From: Paenarthrobacter histidinolovorans
GTDB lineage: Bacteria > Actinomycetota > Actinomycetes > Actinomycetales > Micrococcaceae
Direction: 5' to 3'
Assembly (NCBI RefSeq): GCF_014647595.1
Contig: NZ_BMPM01000003.1
Location: 186,001 to 250,000 of the forward strand
DNA length: 64,000 bases
Below, in pieces: positions 17,890-27,103 of the stretch. The translations under genes were made by a program, and so were the position numbers. Position 1 is the stretch's first letter. Every line of letters begins with the position of its first letter. The notes under the pieces were generated by a model, which saw nothing but the letters and a program-made list of their open reading frames with translations, had not been told where the DNA came from and did not search any database.

Positions 17890-18666
17890 ATGGCTGTAGC
17901 CGTACGCGTCATTCCATGCCTGGACGTGGACGCCGGCCGCGTCGTCAAGGGTGTCAACTTTGAAGGCCTTCGTGACGCCGGAGACCCGGTGGAACTTGCC
18001 CACCGCTACGACAACGGCGGGGCCGATGAGCTGACGTTCCTGGACGTCACGGCGTCGTCGGGGAACCGCGAAACAACCTTCGACGTCGTTCGCCGCACCG
18101 CAGAGGAAGTGTTCATCCCCCTCACGGTGGGCGGTGGCGTCCGCGGTGTGGCCGAGGTGGACAAGCTGCTGCGTTTTGGTGCGGACAAGGCATCCATCAA
18201 CACGGCCGCCGTTGCCAGGCCCGACGTCATCGACGAAATCACCCGCCATTTCGGATCCCAGGTGCTGGTGCTCTCCGTTGACGCGCGCCGGACCCGGGAA
18301 GGCGACGTCCCGACGTCGTCCGGTTTCGAAGTGACGACGCACGGCGGTCGGACCGGTACCGGAATCGATGCCATCGCGTGGGCAAAGGAAGCGGCAGACA
18401 GGGGAGTGGGGGAGATCCTGCTTAACTCGATTGACGCTGATGGCACCAAGGACGGCTTTGATCTCGAACTGATCCGCTTGGTACGCGCAGCCGTGAACAT
18501 TCCGATCATCGCCTCGGGTGGTGCCGGCGCACCGGAGCACTTCCCGCCCGCTGTCCAGGCAGGCGCTGACGCTGTGCTGGCCGCTTCAGTGTTCCACTTC
18601 GGTCCCGACGACATGATTGCCCAGGTCAAGGCCGCCATCCGCGGGGCTGGCTTCGAAGTCCGCTGA
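17890..18666 (+). CDS. hisF: Imidazole glycerol phosphate synthase subunit HisF
   Basis: 258 residues, a beta/alpha barrel with the two catalytic Asp residues in [15 protein letters not shown] (near residue 12) and VLSVDARR (near 137). [11 protein letters not shown] and [10 protein letters not shown] bind the phosphates. It uses ammonia delivered by HisH to close the imidazole ring. hisH and hisA are not in this window. It lies 62 bases after hisG, likely in the same transcript, with AGGAG before the ATG. Confidence 0.96.
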   Translation: MAVAVRVIPCLDVDAGRVVKGVNFEGLRDAGDPVELAHRYDNGGADELTFLDVTASSGNRETTFDVVRRTAEEVFIPLTVGGGVRGVAEVDKLLRFGADKASINTAAVARPDVIDEITRHFGSQVLVLSVDARRTREGDVPTSSGFEVTTHGGRTGTGIDAIAWAKEAADRGVGEILLNSIDADGTKDGFDLELIRLVRAAVNIPIIASGGAGAPEHFPPAVQAGADAVLAASVFHFGPDDMIAQVKAAIRGAGFEVR

Positions 18667-18681
18667 TTCCACGCACTAACA

Positions 18682-18746
18682 GCAACGCGGGGTCACTTAT
18701 GGCCCATCATCCCTAGCAGGATGGGCCATAAGTGACCCCGCGTTGC
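18682..18746. terminator. Perfect 27-bp inverted repeat, probable bidirectional terminator
   Basis: 18682-18708 and 18720-18746 are exact reverse complements of 27 bases with an 11-base loop. It sits between hisF and the convergent TIGR03085 gene, starting 15 bases after one stop and ending 4 bases before the other. TTGTTT follows on the plus side. The arm length is well beyond what termination needs. Confidence 0.85.
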
Positions 18747-18750
18747 TTGT

Positions 18751-19395
18751 TTAGAGCCCGATGTCCGCTGACTGCAAAAGCGCGACGGCGTCCGGCTGGC
18801 CTTCGAAGGTGACCAAGGCCTGGTTGGTGCGGCCGTGGGCGTGCATAAGGAGCTCGCCCGGCTCGCCAACGATGGCGACAGACACGGGTGCGCGTTTGGC
18901 CACATGCCGCGGTCCCGTGGGCCTGACCAGGACGATGCCGAGGTCAACACCGCGATACAGGAACGCTGCGCGCTTGATGAGGTCATTCCAGAGGGCGTCC
19001 GAATATGCCTCGTCCAGTGCCCTCGGCGCCCAGCGGTCGCCGGCCCGGCGGATGTCCTCGGTGTGCACGAAGTACTCGATGAGGTTGGAAGTCTCGTCCA
19101 GTGCCTTGATCTTTAATGGAGAAAAAGCCGGCGGCCCGGAGCGGAACGTCTTGACGAGGTCCGCGTAGGCGTCCGTGGTCTTCAACTGGGAGGCCAATTT
19201 GGAGGTGGCCTTTTCCGATGCCTTGCCCAAACTGGGAATCAAGAGGCCAAGACCGACGGCGATCTTACGTTCCCGCAAGTACAAGTGCGCGGCAAGGTCA
19301 CGGGTCCGCCACCCTTCGCAAAGCGTGGGTGAGTCAGGCCCGGCCGCCAGCAGGGTTTCGGCCAGTACTTCTCGGGAGGGATCGACGAAATGCAT
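18751..19395 (-). CDS. TIGR03085 family metal-binding protein
   Basis: About 214 residues in the DinB/mycothiol-dependent maleylpyruvate isomerase-like superfamily, actinobacterial TIGR03085 branch: MHFVDPSREVLAETLLAAGP, then TLCEGWRTRDLAAHLYLRER, in which the His is a predicted metal ligand, and EYFVHTEDIRRAG, which supplies a second ligand pair. The biochemical role of this branch is unknown to me; relatives are thiol-dependent enzymes. The ATG at 19395 is preferred; an in-frame GTG at 19413 adds six residues. It is convergent with hisF and divergent from hisI. Confidence 0.85.
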   Translation of the reverse strand: MHFVDPSREVLAETLLAAGPDSPTLCEGWRTRDLAAHLYLRERKIAVGLGLLIPSLGKASEKATSKLASQLKTTDAYADLVKTFRSGPPAFSPLKIKALDETSNLIEYFVHTEDIRRAGDRWAPRALDEAYSDALWNDLIKRAAFLYRGVDLGIVLVRPTGPRHVAKRAPVSVAIVGEPGELLMHAHGRTNQALVTFEGQPDAVALLQSADIGL

Positions 19396-19472
19396 CACTT
19401 GTGAAACTAGCACGATCGGAGCGCTCTTGCGCAGTGGAACCGCCGCAGAACGGCCAGTCCCGTCAAAGGCAC

Positions 19473-19488
19473 TAGACTTGATCTGATG
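19473..19488 (+). promoter_or_regulatory. Candidate -10 element giving a leaderless hisI transcript
   Basis: TAGACT (19473-19478) is followed by exactly 7 bases and then the hisI ATG at 19486. There is no ribosome-binding site in the 20 bases upstream. Same geometry as at hisE. Confidence 0.55.
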
Positions 19489-19902
19489 TCAGAGCAGTCC
19501 GCCCCCAGCCCCTCTCCCGCCGTGGAGCTTTCCAGCGACCCCGCGGGTCCGTTGCCGCAGGAGATCGCGGACGCACTCAAGCGCGATTCCGCTGGCCTGG
19601 TTGCTGCCATTGTGCAGCAGTACGACACCAACGAGGTCCTCATGCTCGGTTGGATGGATGATGAGGCACTGAACCGCACCATGACCACAGGGCGCGTCAC
19701 GTTCTATTCCCGCTCACGCCAGGAATACTGGCGCAAGGGCGACACTTCCGGACACGTACAGTTCGTGAAGTCCGTCGCCCTTGACTGCGACGGCGACGCC
19801 CTCTTGATCCGCGTGGACCAGATCGGCGCAGCCTGCCACACCGGGACCCGGACCTGCTTCGACGGTCGCGACTTCACAGTCGTTACGGGCCACCGCGACT
19901 AA
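19486..19902 (+). CDS. hisI: Phosphoribosyl-AMP cyclohydrolase
   Basis: 138 residues. The core has [32 protein letters not shown] (active-site loop), and [19 protein letters not shown], where Asp residues bind Mg and Cys residues bind Zn; a final Cys lies in GTRTC. It opens the purine ring of phosphoribosyl-AMP in histidine synthesis, the step after HisE. The N-terminal ~30 residues are a Pro/Ser-rich extension. It is 59 bases upstream of trpE and is probably the first gene of the trp transcript, a common actinobacterial arrangement. Confidence 0.95.
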   Translation: MSEQSAPSPSPAVELSSDPAGPLPQEIADALKRDSAGLVAAIVQQYDTNEVLMLGWMDDEALNRTMTTGRVTFYSRSRQEYWRKGDTSGHVQFVKSVALDCDGDALLIRVDQIGAACHTGTRTCFDGRDFTVVTGHRD

Positions 19903-19961
19903 GGCACCCAGCACTTTCCACTGACGCACCACCTCAGACCAAAAGGCGGAGAACAATAGCC

Positions 19962-21542
19962 ATGCAGGACCTTGGAATCATCAGCCCGGGCCTGGAAGAG
20001 TTCCGGGAACTCGCCGTACACAGCCGTGTCATTCCTGTGCGGCTCAAAGTCCTTGCCGATGCGGAAACCCCCATTGGCCTTTATCGGAAGCTCGCCAAGG
20101 GACAGCCGGGAACCTTCCTCCTGGAATCGGCAGCCGTGGGCGGGGCGTGGTCACGCTATTCCTTCATCGGTTCAAAGTCCCGCGCAACCCTGACCACCAA
20201 GGACGGCCAGGCGCACTGGATCGGTGAGCCGCCCGTGGGCGTTCCCGTTTCCGGAAACCCTGTCGAGGCCGTCCGCGACACGGTCGCAGCACTGCAGACC
20301 GACCGTTTCGAGGGCCTCCCGCCCTTCACCTCCGGCCTGGTGGGCTTCCTCGGCTGGGAATCCGTACGCCACTGGGAACGTTTGACCTCCCCACCTGAGG
20401 ACGATCTGCAGTTGCCGGAGATGGCGCTGAACCTGGTCACCGACATGGCGGTACATGACAACGTTGACGGCACCGTTCTGTTGATTGCCAACGCCATCAA
20501 CTTCGACAACAGCAGCGAACGCGTGGATGATGCCTGGCACGATGCCGTGGCCCGCGTGCAAGGACTCCTGGACCAGATCAGCACGCCCGTTTCCCAGCCT
20601 GTTTCCGTGCTGGACACGGCGGCTTTGGACTTTGCCTCCAGCGTGCAGGAACGCTGGGACGAAGCGAAGTACCTGGAAGCCATCGATCGCGGCAAGGAAG
20701 CGATAGTGGACGGCGAGGTGTTCCAGGTGGTGATCTCGCGCCGCTTCGAAATGGAATGCGCCGCGGATCCATTGGACGTTTACCGGGTGCTGCGCAACAC
20801 CAACCCCAGCCCCTACATGTACCTCTTCAGCCTGGAGGATGCAGACGGCCGCGAGTACTCGATTGTGGGCTCCTCGCCGGAAGCACTGGTGACGGTGACA
20901 GGGGAAGAAGTCATTACCCACCCCATCGCCGGTTCACGTCCGCGCGGGAAGAGCGTGGAAGCCGACAAGGCCTTGGCCACGGAGCTCCTCGCGGACCAGA
21001 AGGAACGCGCCGAGCACCTGATGCTGGTGGACCTGTCCCGTAACGATCTTTCCAAAGTGTGCGTGGCCGGGACGGTCGATGTCACCCAGTTCATGGAAGT
21101 GGAGCGTTTCAGCCACATCATGCACCTGGTGTCCACCGTGGTAGGGCAGCTTGCTCCGCATGCGAAGGCATACGACGTCCTCAGGGCAACCTTCCCGGCA
21201 GGTACGTTGTCCGGCGCCCCGAAGCCCCGGGCGCTGCGGCTCCTCGACGAGCTGGAGCCGCACCGCCGTGGCATCTACGGTGGTGTGGTGGGCTACCTGG
21301 ACTTCGCAGGTGACATGGACATGGCCATTGCCATCCGTTCGGCACTGCTCCGTGAAGGCCGCGCCTACGTGCAGGCCGGCGGCGGAATCGTGGCGGATTC
21401 GCACAAGCCTTCCGAAGCGCTGGAAACGGTCAACAAGGCAGCTGCGCCGCTCCGCGCCGTGCATACCGCAGGCTCGTTGCAGAACATTGCGGTCGATGCC
21501 GGCCGGGACGAAGTGCTCGACGACGGGACGCCCGCCTCGTGA
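19962..21542 (+). CDS. trpE: Anthranilate synthase component I
   Basis: 526 residues. The N-terminal region has FLLESAAVGGAWSRYSFIG, containing the LLES motif where tryptophan binds for feedback inhibition. The C-terminal chorismate-binding domain shows AIVDGEVFQVVISRRF, THPIAGSRPRGKS and FPAGTLSGAPKPRA. It makes anthranilate from chorismate and glutamine-derived ammonia; the glutaminase partner TrpG is not in this window, nor are trpD and trpF. AAAAGGCGGAG precedes the ATG. No leader peptide or attenuator is visible in the 59 bases after hisI. The stop overlaps the next gene (GTGA). Confidence 0.96.
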   Translation: MQDLGIISPGLEEFRELAVHSRVIPVRLKVLADAETPIGLYRKLAKGQPGTFLLESAAVGGAWSRYSFIGSKSRATLTTKDGQAHWIGEPPVGVPVSGNPVEAVRDTVAALQTDRFEGLPPFTSGLVGFLGWESVRHWERLTSPPEDDLQLPEMALNLVTDMAVHDNVDGTVLLIANAINFDNSSERVDDAWHDAVARVQGLLDQISTPVSQPVSVLDTAALDFASSVQERWDEAKYLEAIDRGKEAIVDGEVFQVVISRRFEMECAADPLDVYRVLRNTNPSPYMYLFSLEDADGREYSIVGSSPEALVTVTGEEVITHPIAGSRPRGKSVEADKALATELLADQKERAEHLMLVDLSRNDLSKVCVAGTVDVTQFMEVERFSHIMHLVSTVVGQLAPHAKAYDVLRATFPAGTLSGAPKPRALRLLDELEPHRRGIYGGVVGYLDFAGDMDMAIAIRSALLREGRAYVQAGGGIVADSHKPSEALETVNKAAAPLRAVHTAGSLQNIAVDAGRDEVLDDGTPAS

Positions 21543-22141
21543 GTGCTTCCGCATCCGCCCTTCCCGCCAGGACGTCACCACGCTGGGCACGCAAGTCCAC
21601 GCTGGTGCTCGCGGCAGTAGTGCTGGCCCTCGCTGTTTTCGGTACCACGACCCAAACCTGGCTCGAGGTGCAGCTCGACCCCGCGGGGGCGTCCAGCAGC
21701 AACCTCCAGGTGCCGGGGAACAAGGCCGCCACCGCAGTCACGGCACTGGCCCTGGTGGCCTTGGCCGGTGGCCTGGCGGCGTCCATTGCAGGCAAAGTAG
21801 CACGCTGGATCATTGCGCTCATTATTGCTTTGTCCGCGGCAGGGATCATCCTGGCGGCCAGTACCGTCCTGGCTGATCCGCTCGGTGCCGCGCAGGGTGC
21901 CATCGCGGCCGCGACGGGCCTTGCCGGTGGGCAGGCGAGTGTCGCTGCGACGGCCTTCCCGGTGGTGGCCATGGTTGCCGGCGCACTGCTGGCTGTGGTT
22001 GCGGTGGCCTTGCCCGTGGCCGGTCGTTACTGGAAGACCCGAACCAAGTACGATGCCAACGCCGGCGGCAGGAACGACGGCGAGCCGGTTGATGAGATCG
22101 ACAGCTGGGACAGCTTGTCGCGCGGCGAGGATCCTACGTAG
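21539..22141 (+). CDS. TIGR02234 family Trp biosynthesis-associated membrane protein
   Basis: A 200-residue protein with four predicted membrane segments (about 19-36, 65-82, 86-105, 138-160) and an acidic C-terminal tail. Position between trpE and trpC, length and TM pattern match the actinobacterial family TIGR02234 (Trp_oprn_chp). The function is unknown; the constant location suggests a link to tryptophan or its precursors, perhaps transport. It starts at a GTG overlapping the trpE stop by four bases, so it is translationally coupled to trpE. Confidence 0.82.
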   Translation: MSASASALPARTSPRWARKSTLVLAAVVLALAVFGTTTQTWLEVQLDPAGASSSNLQVPGNKAATAVTALALVALAGGLAASIAGKVARWIIALIIALSAAGIILAASTVLADPLGAAQGAIAAATGLAGGQASVAATAFPVVAMVAGALLAVVAVALPVAGRYWKTRTKYDANAGGRNDGEPVDEIDSWDSLSRGEDPT

Positions 22142-22272
22142 GCAGCCGGGCGGCTTTCGCGCAGCTTCGCTGCGACTTTGCCGTCATCGTTGCCCCGGAC
22201 GCCGGTCGATGTCCCCGGCTGACGTCAATAAATGGCAGAATGTAAGCAGTATTCATCCTGAGGAGATTTCAC

Positions 22273-22545
22273 ATGAGCAAAACCACAGTGTCCGCAAACC
22301 AAGCTGAATCCACCATGGCCAGCCACGCTGACGCCATCGGTCACGGAAACAGCCCGGCTGCCTGGACCTGCGTGATTGTGATGCTGGTTGGTGCCTTGAT
22401 TTCCTCCATTGCCTTCGTCATCGCCAGCACCCCGATCTTCGTCGGCGGCCTGGTTGTCATGGTTATCGGCCTGATCGTTGGCCTGGTTATGCGCAAGGCG
22501 GGCTACGGAGTGGGCGGCAGCAAGCTGCAGAACAACGGCCACTAA
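22273..22545 (+). CDS. HGxxPAAW family small membrane protein
   Basis: 90 residues with the family signature HGNSPAAW at about residues 24-31, followed by two membrane segments (about 33-52 and 56-73), and a Gly-rich end. Actinobacteria usually carry one such gene within the trp cluster. The function is unknown. GAGGAG sits upstream of the ATG. The gene lies 2 bases before trpC. The 131-base gap on its 5' side (22142-22272) could hold a separate promoter. Confidence 0.8.
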   Translation: MSKTTVSANQAESTMASHADAIGHGNSPAAWTCVIVMLVGALISSIAFVIASTPIFVGGLVVMVIGLIVGLVMRKAGYGVGGSKLQNNGH

Positions 22546-22547
22546 TC

Positions 22548-23366
22548 GTGACCGTTCTTGATGACATCATTGTTGGCGTCAGGGAGGACATGGAGGCCCG
22601 CAGGGCCCAAGTGTCCCTCGAGGAGCTGAAGGAACGCGTCGCGGGCGTTGCACCTGCACGTGATGCCTGGGCGGCTCTGGGCGGGTCTTCGCCCGACCGG
22701 AACGACCTCAAGGTCATCGCAGAGATCAAGCGGCGCAGCCCTTCCAAAGGCGACCTCGCTTCCATCGCCGACCCGGCATCGCTCGCAGCGCAGTACGCGG
22801 ACGGCGGGGCATCCGTCATCAGTGTGCTCACCGAACAGCGCCGCTTCGGCGGCTCGTTGGCGGACCTCGATGCCGTGCGTGCCGCCGTCGAAACGCCGTT
22901 GCTCCGCAAGGACTTTACGGTTGACGAATACCAGATCTGGGAAGCCCGTGCCCATGGTGCGGACCTCATTCTGCTCATCGTCGCTGCGTTGTCCGACTCC
23001 GAGCTCGTCCGTTTCAGCGCCTTGAGCCACGAACTGGGCATGAATGTGCTCGTCGAGACGCATACGGAAGAGGAAATCGAGCGGGCGGTCGCGGCTGGAG
23101 CCAGGATTATCGGCATCAACGTGCGCAACTTGAAAACGCTCGACGTCGACCGCTCCGTTTTCGGTTCGCTGGCCGGTTTGATTCCGGCCGGGGCAGTCGT
23201 GGTCGCGGAGTCGGGCGTCAGGAGTGCCGACGACGTCGCGCACTACGCGGCCGGTGGCGCCAACGCCATCCTGGTGGGGGAAGCGCTGGTCAGCGATGCC
23301 ACCCCGCGTGAACGGATTACGGAATTCAAGGCAGCCGGAGCTGCCGCCATCGCCGTCAGGAACTGA
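22548..23366 (+). CDS. trpC: Indole-3-glycerol phosphate synthase
   Basis: A 272-residue TIM-barrel enzyme with VIAEIKRRSPSKGDL (catalytic Lys), LLRKDFTVDEYQIWEAR (second Lys), GINVRNLKTL and VAESGVRSADDV. It closes the indole ring. It starts with GTG at 22548, two bases after the HGxxPAAW gene. It is a single-function TrpC without a TrpF domain; in actinobacteria the TrpF step is usually done by PriA (HisA/TrpF), which is not in this window. Confidence 0.95.
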   Translation: MTVLDDIIVGVREDMEARRAQVSLEELKERVAGVAPARDAWAALGGSSPDRNDLKVIAEIKRRSPSKGDLASIADPASLAAQYADGGASVISVLTEQRRFGGSLADLDAVRAAVETPLLRKDFTVDEYQIWEARAHGADLILLIVAALSDSELVRFSALSHELGMNVLVETHTEEEIERAVAAGARIIGINVRNLKTLDVDRSVFGSLAGLIPAGAVVVAESGVRSADDVAHYAAGGANAILVGEALVSDATPRERITEFKAAGAAAIAVRN

Positions 23367-23480
23367 GGCAGTTACTGAATTACGGCGAGCAGTCATGAGG
23401 CAGCCCGGGCACCAGCCCGTGGCTGCCTTGTGGCACGTGGAACTACCCAAAGAACTAACTGGAACAGGACGGTGAGACTG

Positions 23481-24857
23481 ATGGTCGACGCGCCAACAGC
23501 CGGCTCAGAAGAGAATGCGGCAGATGCATTCCTGCAAGGTGGCCCTTCGCTGCGCAACGCATCGGGACCCTACTTCGGAAGCTACGGCGGACGCTGGATG
23601 CCCGAGTCTCTCATCGCCGCCTTGGACGAGGTCCAGGACACCTTCGAAAAAGCCAAGGCCGATCCCGATTTCATCGCCGAGCTGAAGGACCTCAACAAGA
23701 ACTACTCTGGCAGGCCGTCGTTGCTGACAGAGGCCAAGCGTTTCTCGGCGCATGCCGGTGGCGCCCGCATCTTCCTTAAGCGTGAGGACCTCAACCACAC
23801 CGGTTCACACAAGATCAACAACGTCCTGGGCCAGGCGCTCCTGGCCAAGCGGATGGGCAAGACCCGCGTCATTGCCGAAACCGGAGCCGGACAGCACGGC
23901 GTGGCCAGCGCCACGGCCGCGGCCCTGCTTGGGCTCGAATGCGTGGTCTACATGGGGGCCGAAGACTGCCGCCGCCAGGCACTGAACGTCGCGCGCATGC
24001 AGCTTTTGGGTGCCACGGTTGTGCCCGTCACCAACGGCTCGCAGACGCTCAAGGATGCCATCAACGACGCCCTCCGTGACTGGGTCTCCAACGTCGAGGA
24101 CACCCACTACCTCCTGGGTACCGCTGCCGGGGCGCACCCGTTCCCGGCCATGGTCCGCTACTTCCACGAGGTCATCGGTGAAGAGGCACGCAGCCAGATC
24201 CTGGAGCAGACCGGCAAGCTCCCTGACGCCATCTGTGCATGCATCGGTGGCGGTTCCAACGCGATCGGACTGTTCCACGCGTTCCTGGACGATGCCTCTG
24301 TGAAGATCTACGGCTTTGAAGCCGGCGGCGAGGGTGTGGAAACCGGCCGCCACGCTGCAGCCATCTCCCTTGGCCGGCCGGGCGTGCTGCACGGCGCGCG
24401 TTCCTACCTCATGCAGGACGAAGACGGCCAGACCATTGAGTCGCACTCCATCTCAGCCGGACTGGACTACCCCAGCGTCGGCCCGGAGCACTCGTACCTC
24501 GCCGACATCGGCCGGGTCACCTACGAGGCTGTTACCGACACTGAAGCGATGGACGCCTTCAGCCTGCTCTGCCGGACGGAAGGCATCATCCCCGCCATCG
24601 AGTCCTCGCATGCCCTGGCCGGTGCCATCAAGATTGGCCACCGCCTCACAGAAGGCAAGGACGATCCCTCGGAAGTCACGGTCATCGTGAACTTGTCCGG
24701 ACGTGGCGACAAGGACGTGGAAACCGCCGCCGCGTGGTTCAACATGTTGGATGAAGAGGGGCACGTCAAGGGGACCACCTTGTCCACCCGTAAGCCCAAG
24801 GGGCCTTCAGAGCGCGCATCTGGAGCATCCGCGGATGAGAACGAGGACCAGAACTGA
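23481..24857 (+). CDS. trpB: Tryptophan synthase beta chain
   Basis: 458 residues. [15 protein letters not shown] contains the PLP-binding Lys (near residue 111), [19 protein letters not shown] is the catalytic Glu loop, and [10 protein letters not shown] binds the PLP phosphate. It condenses indole with serine and pairs with TrpA, whose gene overlaps it by one base. The ATG at 23481 gives an N terminus about 30 residues longer than the E. coli enzyme; the last ~25 residues are a charged tail. The 114-base gap after trpC shows no clear terminator. Confidence 0.96.
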   Translation: MVDAPTAGSEENAADAFLQGGPSLRNASGPYFGSYGGRWMPESLIAALDEVQDTFEKAKADPDFIAELKDLNKNYSGRPSLLTEAKRFSAHAGGARIFLKREDLNHTGSHKINNVLGQALLAKRMGKTRVIAETGAGQHGVASATAAALLGLECVVYMGAEDCRRQALNVARMQLLGATVVPVTNGSQTLKDAINDALRDWVSNVEDTHYLLGTAAGAHPFPAMVRYFHEVIGEEARSQILEQTGKLPDAICACIGGGSNAIGLFHAFLDDASVKIYGFEAGGEGVETGRHAAAISLGRPGVLHGARSYLMQDEDGQTIESHSISAGLDYPSVGPEHSYLADIGRVTYEAVTDTEAMDAFSLLCRTEGIIPAIESSHALAGAIKIGHRLTEGKDDPSEVTVIVNLSGRGDKDVETAAAWFNMLDEEGHVKGTTLSTRKPKGPSERASGASADENEDQN

Positions 24858-25669
24858 TGAACGAACCAACCCCCAGCAAGTCCGCTGCAGCAATTGACAA
24901 GGCCAGGGCCGACGGCCGGGCCGCCTTGGTGGGCTACCTGCCCGCCGGCTACCCCACGGTCAAGGAAAGCATCGAGGCCGGCATTGCGCTGGCCCGGAAC
25001 GGTGCGGACCTCATCGAAATCGGAATCCCATACTCCGACCCCGTCATGGACGGTCCAGTCATCCAGGCGGCAACTACCGAAGCGATTTCCAACGGCTTCC
25101 GCGTGGCTGATGTCTTCGACGTCGTTGCCGGGATTACGGCTGCTACGGATGCCGCCGTGTTGGTGATGACGTACTGGAACCCGGTCATGCGCATGGGCGT
25201 GGACGAGTTCTCCCGCCGGCTGGCAGAAGCCGGGGGAGCAGGACTCATCACTCCCGATCTCGTCCCGGACGAGGCTGCTGAGTGGTTCGAGGCCTCGGAC
25301 AGGTACGGGTTGGACAGGGTGTTCCTTGTGGCCCCGTCGTCCACTCCGGAACGTCTGGACATGACGGTCAAGGCCAGCCGCGGATTTGTCTACGCCGTTT
25401 CGATCATGGGTGTCACCGGAACCCGTACTTCGGTCAGCAGCGCCGCCGAAGAAGTAGTGGCCCGTGCCCATGCCGCCGGCGCGGAGCGGGTGTGCGTGGG
25501 CCTGGGTGTCTCCAACCCCGACCATGTCCGTGAAATTGCGGCCTATGCCGACGGCGTCATTGTGGGCACCGCACTGGTGGCAGCCCTCCGCGACGGCGGG
25601 GTGGAGGCCGTCGGGCAACTCACCAAGAACCTCAGCGCCGGCCTGGGCCGCGCAGCTGCCGAAGCCTAG
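24857..25669 (+). CDS. trpA: Tryptophan synthase alpha chain
   Basis: A 270-residue TIM barrel with LVGYLPAGYPT, LIEIGIPYSDPVMDGPVIQ (catalytic Glu and Asp), and GFVYAVSIMGVTGTR (Tyr). It splits indole-3-glycerol phosphate and passes indole to TrpB. It shares one base with trpB (TGATG) and ends 20 bases before lgt, so lgt is likely read from the same transcript. Confidence 0.96.
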   Translation: MNEPTPSKSAAAIDKARADGRAALVGYLPAGYPTVKESIEAGIALARNGADLIEIGIPYSDPVMDGPVIQAATTEAISNGFRVADVFDVVAGITAATDAAVLVMTYWNPVMRMGVDEFSRRLAEAGGAGLITPDLVPDEAAEWFEASDRYGLDRVFLVAPSSTPERLDMTVKASRGFVYAVSIMGVTGTRTSVSSAAEEVVARAHAAGAERVCVGLGVSNPDHVREIAAYADGVIVGTALVAALRDGGVEAVGQLTKNLSAGLGRAAAEA

Positions 25670-25689
25670 AAAAGGAAACAGCGAAGCGC

Positions 25690-26844
25690 ATGCAGACGGT
25701 CCTCCACGCAGCGGCAATGGTCCCCCTGAGTATCCCGAGCCCATCCTGGTCCGGTTTCGACATTCCGCTGCCGTGGGGGACGTTGCGTATCCACGCCTAC
25801 GCCCTGTGCATCCTGGCGGGCATCATTGTGGGCCTCTGGCTGACATCTGCCCGGTGGAAGCAACGCGGTGCGCCCGAGGGCAGTTTGTGGGACATCGCCA
25901 TATGGGCGATTCCATTCGGCATCATCGGCGGTCGCTTGTACCACGTCTTCTCTTCGCCCGATGCCTACTTTGGCCCCGGCTTCGACGGAACTGGTGACCT
26001 CTCGCTGATTCCGCAGATCCAGCGCGGCGGACTGGGCATCTGGGGCGCGGTGGTCCTGGGTGTTGTGGGCGCGTGGATCGGGTGTCGTCGAGCCGGTGTC
26101 CGCCTGACGGCCTTCCTGGACGCAGCTGCACCTGGTTTGCTTCTAGCACAGGCAATCGGTCGCTTGGGGAACTGGTTCAACCAGGAACTCTTCGGCGCGC
26201 CCACCACTTTGCCGTGGGGCCTGGAGATCGATCCCGCCAACGCGAACTTCCCGCCGGACATGGCCGCCGGGACACTCTTCCACCCGACGTTCCTATATGA
26301 GCTGCTGTGGAACCTCGCCGGCGTGGCGCTCCTGCTGGTGCTGGACAGGAAATTCGCCTTCCGCTGGGGCCGCCTGTTCTGGCTCTACGCCATGTACTAC
26401 ACGCTGGGCCGCGTATGGATCGAGGCGCTCCGCATCGACGACGCCGAGCAGATCACCCTCTTCGGAATCACCACCCGGCTCAACGTATGGACCAGCATCT
26501 TCGTCTTCATTGCCGCCCTGGTCGTCTTTCTCGTGCTCGCGCGGCTCGGCCGACCGGTACCGGACAGCCCCTATTTGCCGGGCCGCGAGCCGGAAAAGGA
26601 GACCGGGAACGAGCCCGCTACGGTGACGAGCGTCACCAGTCATGATGTGGACGCATCTGTCTCGGATAGTGGTTCGCGTGATAATCTCCCAGATAACCAA
26701 AGTGATCCGGGCAACGTCGACGGGCCGCGGGATGCATCAGTGAAGACCGTCCAGGACACCACGTCCGCCACGGAGCCGTCATCTGATGCCACCGCCGCAA
26801 AGAAAACATCCGGATCCTCGCCTGGGGCTGACGACACCAAGTAG
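25690..26844 (+). CDS. lgt: Prolipoprotein diacylglyceryl transferase
   Basis: 384 residues. The first ~285 form the seven-span Lgt core with RIHAYALCILAGI, GGRLYHVFSS and the signature IGRLGNWFNQELFG, in which Arg is near residue 158. It transfers diacylglycerol to the lipobox Cys of secreted prolipoproteins in the membrane. The last ~95 residues are a hydrophilic Ser/Thr/Asp tail absent from E. coli Lgt but typical of actinobacteria. AAGGAAAC precedes the ATG; an internal ATG at 25717 is an alternative. Placement after trpA is common in actinobacteria. Confidence 0.93.
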   Translation: MQTVLHAAAMVPLSIPSPSWSGFDIPLPWGTLRIHAYALCILAGIIVGLWLTSARWKQRGAPEGSLWDIAIWAIPFGIIGGRLYHVFSSPDAYFGPGFDGTGDLSLIPQIQRGGLGIWGAVVLGVVGAWIGCRRAGVRLTAFLDAAAPGLLLAQAIGRLGNWFNQELFGAPTTLPWGLEIDPANANFPPDMAAGTLFHPTFLYELLWNLAGVALLLVLDRKFAFRWGRLFWLYAMYYTLGRVWIEALRIDDAEQITLFGITTRLNVWTSIFVFIAALVVFLVLARLGRPVPDSPYLPGREPEKETGNEPATVTSVTSHDVDASVSDSGSRDNLPDNQSDPGNVDGPRDASVKTVQDTTSATEPSSDATAAKKTSGSSPGADDTK

Positions 26845-26975
26845 TCACCGAAGGTAAAGGGGCAACAGAGTCACCGCTCGTAGGGCCCAGTCCACAGCGT
26901 CGTGGCACCCCGGAAACCGGATCGCAGCATACCGATGTTCACTGGTCAAGCCGGGGCCAGAGGTCTGCGTAACTG

Positions 26976-27005
26976 TTCGTTGCGCTGGATCGACTGGCCT
27001 ACAAT
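26976..27005 (+). promoter_or_regulatory. Candidate promoter of gltBD
   Basis: TTCGTT (26976-26981) and TACAAT (27000-27005) are 18 bases apart, about 90 bases before the gltB start, in the 259-base gap after lgt. No terminator was found in that gap. Sequence-only call. Confidence 0.45.
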
Positions 27006-27103
27006 TCCAATAACTAGCGCTTTGTTGTGCCCGTCACAGGGCAGGCAAGGTGGGGCCAACGTTGTCCCTTCCATACGCACGATCTCGAGGAAGGACGTCT
27101 CCC

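Noticed and set aside
18682..18746. CRISPR-like or rRNA-like structure
   Set aside because: One inverted repeat only, with no repeated units and spacers. No CRISPR array or rRNA gene was seen anywhere in the window.
19903..19961. Trp attenuator or T-box before trpE
   Set aside because: The gap from hisI is 59 bases, with no Trp-rich leader peptide, no T-box consensus and no terminator hairpin.
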